Of a stretch of DNA of 64,000 bases, positions 61,856 through 64,000 are shown piece by piece (the first letter of the stretch is position 1; each line of letters begins with the position of its first letter). Position numbers and translations under genes: made by a program. The notes beneath the pieces were generated by a model. That model made no database searches. It had not been told where the DNA came from and saw nothing but the letters and a program-made list of their open reading frames with translations. Source of the stretch: Octadecabacter algicola (lineage in GTDB: Bacteria > Pseudomonadota > Alphaproteobacteria > Rhodobacterales > Rhodobacteraceae); assembly GCF_021532625.1 (NCBI RefSeq), contig NZ_JAKGAR010000001.1:868001-932000 (forward strand), read 5' to 3'.

Positions 61856-62596
61856 TTATCGCCCCAGATAAACGTCAACGACGTCTTTGTTTTTCGTCAC
61901 GTGATCCAAGCTGCCCTCGGCCAGAACCGAGCCTTCGTGCAGTACGGTCACTTTGCAATTCAGCCGGCGCACAAATTCCATATCGTGTTCAACAACGACG
62001 ACAGCGCGTGTCTTGGCGGCCCTAACCAACAGATCAGTCGTGTGTTCACGTTCGGCTGGCGTCATCCCAGCCGCAGGTTCGTCTACCAGCAACAGGCGCG
62101 GATCCTGCGCAAGCAACATGCCAATTTCCAACCACTGTTTCTGACCGTGACTGAGCGAACCTGATTGTTGATCCAGCGCGTCGGTCAAACCGATTTCATC
62201 ACTGATACCGCGAATGCGATCTTCGCGATTTTCGGTCTTGCGACGCAACAGAACATCGAACGGACCTCGTTTGTTTTTCAACGCCATGGCGATGTTTTCA
62301 CGCACTGTCTGCGCTTCAAACACTGTGGGTTTTTGGAATTTGCGACCAATACCCGCCTGTGCGATCTGGCTTTCGCTCATGCCAAGAAGTGAATCTCCGC
62401 GATCACCGAAGACCACACGGCCTTCGTCGGGTTTCGTTTTGCCCGTCACGATGTCCATAAACGTGGTCTTGCCTGCACCATTAGGGCCAATGACGGCCCG
62501 CAGTTCAGGCTCGGCGATCTGGATGGACAGGTTGTTGATCGCGCGAAACCCGTCAAACGTGACCGAGACGCCGGAAACTTCAAGAAGCGTGCTCAT
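61856..62596 (-). CDS. urtD: Urea ABC transporter ATP-binding protein UrtD
   Basis: 246 aa LivG-like ATPase. Walker A GPNGAGKTTFMDIVTGKT, followed by the UrtD-type RGDSLLGMSESQIAQAGIGRKFQKPTVF (in part). The signature is LSHGQKQWLEIGM, the variant normal in UrtD, and Walker B is LLLVDEPAAGMTPAE. It overlaps urtC by 4 bp (ATGA). Confidence 0.95.
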   Translation of the reverse strand: MSTLLEVSGVSVTFDGFRAINNLSIQIAEPELRAVIGPNGAGKTTFMDIVTGKTKPDEGRVVFGDRGDSLLGMSESQIAQAGIGRKFQKPTVFEAQTVRENIAMALKNKRGPFDVLLRRKTENREDRIRGISDEIGLTDALDQQSGSLSHGQKQWLEIGMLLAQDPRLLLVDEPAAGMTPAEREHTTDLLVRAAKTRAVVVVEHDMEFVRRLNCKVTVLHEGSVLAEGSLDHVTKNKDVVDVYLGR

Positions 62597-63825
62597 GATG
62601 GCTCCCCCTCTTCATTGCGCCACGCGCCTTTGTCGGGGCCAAAATCGCCTTCGCGATCTGGTGGTGTCTTTTTGGCCAAAGCGTCAAAGATACCGCCGAT
62701 GCCTTTGGGAAAGAACAGCGTGACCAACACGAAGGACAAACCAAGCAGTACCAGCCACCAATCGGTCCATTTGATCACATAGAAGCCAAGGTTGATGTCA
62801 GGTGCGGAACCACCTGTAAACCACGAAGACAAAAGCGATACCAAAGCCGCGCCAATCACCGCACCATAAAGTCGTCCACGCCCGCCAATAGCGACCCAAA
62901 CCGCAAGGTAGATCGATGCAATTGGCGCGATTTCGGCAGGGTTAATAATGCCGGCTTGCGGGTAGTAAAGCGCGCCTGCCACGCCAGCAACCATAGCCGT
63001 CAGCGTGAAGACAAAAAGCTTATAATGTTCAACGTGGTAGCCAAGGAACCTAACGCGGGCTTCGTTGTCGCGGATGGCACGAATGACGGACCCGAATTTA
63101 CCAGACACCACATACGCAAACAGTACATAGCCAAGCGCCAATGCGATCGCAGAAGCCCAGAAGAACCAGAGCGAAACAACCGCTTGGCTTTGGTCTTCAA
63201 GACCAGGAATATTTTGCAAACCTGACAACCCGTTGTTGCCCCGCAAACCGGTGTCGTTTTGGAAGAAGTACAATGACAGTGCTAACGTCATCGCTTGGGT
63301 CAGGATGGACAAATAGACCCCTGTCACCCGGCTGCGAAACGCCAGCCAGCCAAACACCAATGCCAACAACCCGGGAACCAAGACTACGGCCAGCAGTTGC
63401 AGTGGCAGGCTGTGTGAGAACGCCCAAATCATCGGGAATTCCGAACTCCCTACAACACCGAAAATCTGACCACCAACAGCGTCTGTAATCTCGGTCACAG
63501 TCGGAGGAAGCGCGTTCGCCTCTAGCGAGGTCAGCACGATCCCTTCGGTGCGCGCATACATCAGCCACATGCCGATCGCGTAACCACCAATGCCGAAGAA
63601 AGCGAAGTGCCCAAGTGAGAGGATACCGCAGTACCCCCAGACCACGTCCATGGCAATCGCCACAAGACACAGGCACAGCGTCTTACCCAAGGTCTTGAGG
63701 AACGAGGTAGAGATTAGGCCTAGCCCCGTGGCTTCGCTCATGACGGTCACAAGGATCGTGAAAATCGCCAAACCAGCAAGGAACCACAGAACTGACGGAT
63801 TGCGCGCGATGAATGTATTTTTCAT
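62593..63825 (-). CDS. urtC: Urea ABC transporter permease UrtC
   Basis: 410 aa, LivM-like permease with about ten helices. AIAMDVVWGYCGILSLGHFAFFGIGGYAIGM (in part) is the conserved first block. SIYLAVWVAIGGRGRLYGAVIGA is the C-terminal inner-membrane motif. GLRGNNGLSGLQNIPG is the loop seen in UrtC proteins. The start is 3 bp after the urtB stop. Confidence 0.95.
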   Translation of the reverse strand: MKNTFIARNPSVLWFLAGLAIFTILVTVMSEATGLGLISTSFLKTLGKTLCLCLVAIAMDVVWGYCGILSLGHFAFFGIGGYAIGMWLMYARTEGIVLTSLEANALPPTVTEITDAVGGQIFGVVGSSEFPMIWAFSHSLPLQLLAVVLVPGLLALVFGWLAFRSRVTGVYLSILTQAMTLALSLYFFQNDTGLRGNNGLSGLQNIPGLEDQSQAVVSLWFFWASAIALALGYVLFAYVVSGKFGSVIRAIRDNEARVRFLGYHVEHYKLFVFTLTAMVAGVAGALYYPQAGIINPAEIAPIASIYLAVWVAIGGRGRLYGAVIGAALVSLLSSWFTGGSAPDINLGFYVIKWTDWWLVLLGLSFVLVTLFFPKGIGGIFDALAKKTPPDREGDFGPDKGAWRNEEGEPS

Positions 63826-63828
63826 GAT

Positions 63829-64000
63829 CTAGTCCCCCGCCGCACGACCCTTGAGGGCAACAATACCCTTGGGTCTGAATTGGATGAACAGGATTACGAA
63901 CAGGATCATGTAGGTCTGTGCGGCCAGCGTATTCGACGGGTTGAAGAATTCGATCCCCTTCTGTGTGAACCCGATCAAAGATGCACCAGCCAGCGTGCCC
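63829..64000 (-). CDS. urtB: Urea ABC transporter permease UrtB (3' end only)
   Basis: The window edge cuts the gene. The remaining 56 codons read through the minus strand to a TAG at 63829-63831 and encode the C-terminus, including FTQKGIEFFNPSNTLAAQ and ILFIQFRPKGIVALKGRA. These are typical of the last helix and tail of UrtB. The gene's place directly before urtC gives the usual urtBCDE order; urtA should lie further right. Confidence 0.9.
   Translation of the reverse strand, partial: GTLAGASLIGFTQKGIEFFNPSNTLAAQTYMILFVILFIQFRPKGIVALKGRAAGD

Noticed and set aside
1-64000. Search by eye for CRISPR arrays, tRNA/rRNA genes, insertion sequences and phage genes
   Set aside because: No regularly spaced repeats, cloverleaf-like genes, transposase or integrase frames, or target-site duplications were recognised.

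Overview
The window looks like a chromosomal segment of a marine alphaproteobacterium of the Rhodobacteraceae (Roseobacter group). This is inferred from moderate GC, compact operons with many 1-11 bp overlaps, and the gene set: soxBDAG sarcosine oxidase, ccmI-ruvX-DUF1289, an NAD-dependent fds formate dehydrogenase, ureDABCEFG next to urtBCDE, and TRAP transporters. I see no rRNA, tRNA, CRISPR array, insertion sequence or prophage.

Region by region. 0-1.8 kb: 3' end of a sulfotransferase and a convergent TupA-like ATP-grasp gene. 1.9-7.8 kb: heterotetrameric sarcosine oxidase on the minus strand, with two small membrane-protein genes between soxB and soxD. 8.0-12.7 kb: ccmI-ruvX-DUF1289, a TauE/SafE exporter, dusA and a PhyH-type dioxygenase. 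12.8-14.0 kb: a Crp/Fnr-type regulator divergent from a membrane protein. 14.0-18.5 kb: a GntR/UTRA regulator and Gfo/Idh/MocA oxidoreductase divergent from a luciferase-like monooxygenase, an aldo/keto reductase and a flavin reductase, probably one catabolic unit. 18.7-20.1 kb: a YjdF-like membrane protein and an EEP-family hydrolase. 20.2-24.2 kb: a tightly coupled four-gene operon (membrane-anchored GNAT-like protein, E1/ThiF-like adenylating enzyme, polytopic membrane protein with a cytosolic domain, Acg-like nitroreductase) whose role I cannot name. This is the best candidate for an undescribed system. 24.3-31.6 kb: fds formate dehydrogenase with an uncharacterised extra gene, a LysR gene and two matching palindromes.

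31.7-55.5 kb is a large alginate/uronate utilisation region. It holds a MATE transporter, an FCD-type GntR regulator, an ABC importer resembling the Sphingomonas AlgS-AlgM1-AlgM2-AlgQ alginate importer, a PL15-type cytoplasmic exo-alginate lyase, KdgF, a beta-hydroxyacid dehydrogenase (candidate DEH reductase), an SDR, KDG kinase, UxuA, UxuB and UxaC. These are followed by a peroxiredoxin-like gene, a DctPQM TRAP transporter, a TerC-family protein, a Gfo/Idh/MocA oxidoreductase and a ManD-type dehydratase. Similar operator-like palindromes precede the ABC operon, uxaC, the TRAP operon and perhaps the MATE gene, suggesting one regulon. Polymer or oligomers would enter through the ABC system, be cut to unsaturated monouronate in the cytoplasm, and be converted through DEH and KDG to KDPG. 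Glucuronate-type monomers would enter through TRAP and pass through UxaC, UxuB and UxuA/ManD to KDG. The KDPG aldolase is not in the window.

55.6-64.0 kb: the urease structural and accessory operon, with one embedded secreted protein of unknown function, convergent with the urea ABC transporter genes urtE, urtD, urtC and the 3' end of urtB. Together they import urea and hydrolyse it to ammonia and CO2.
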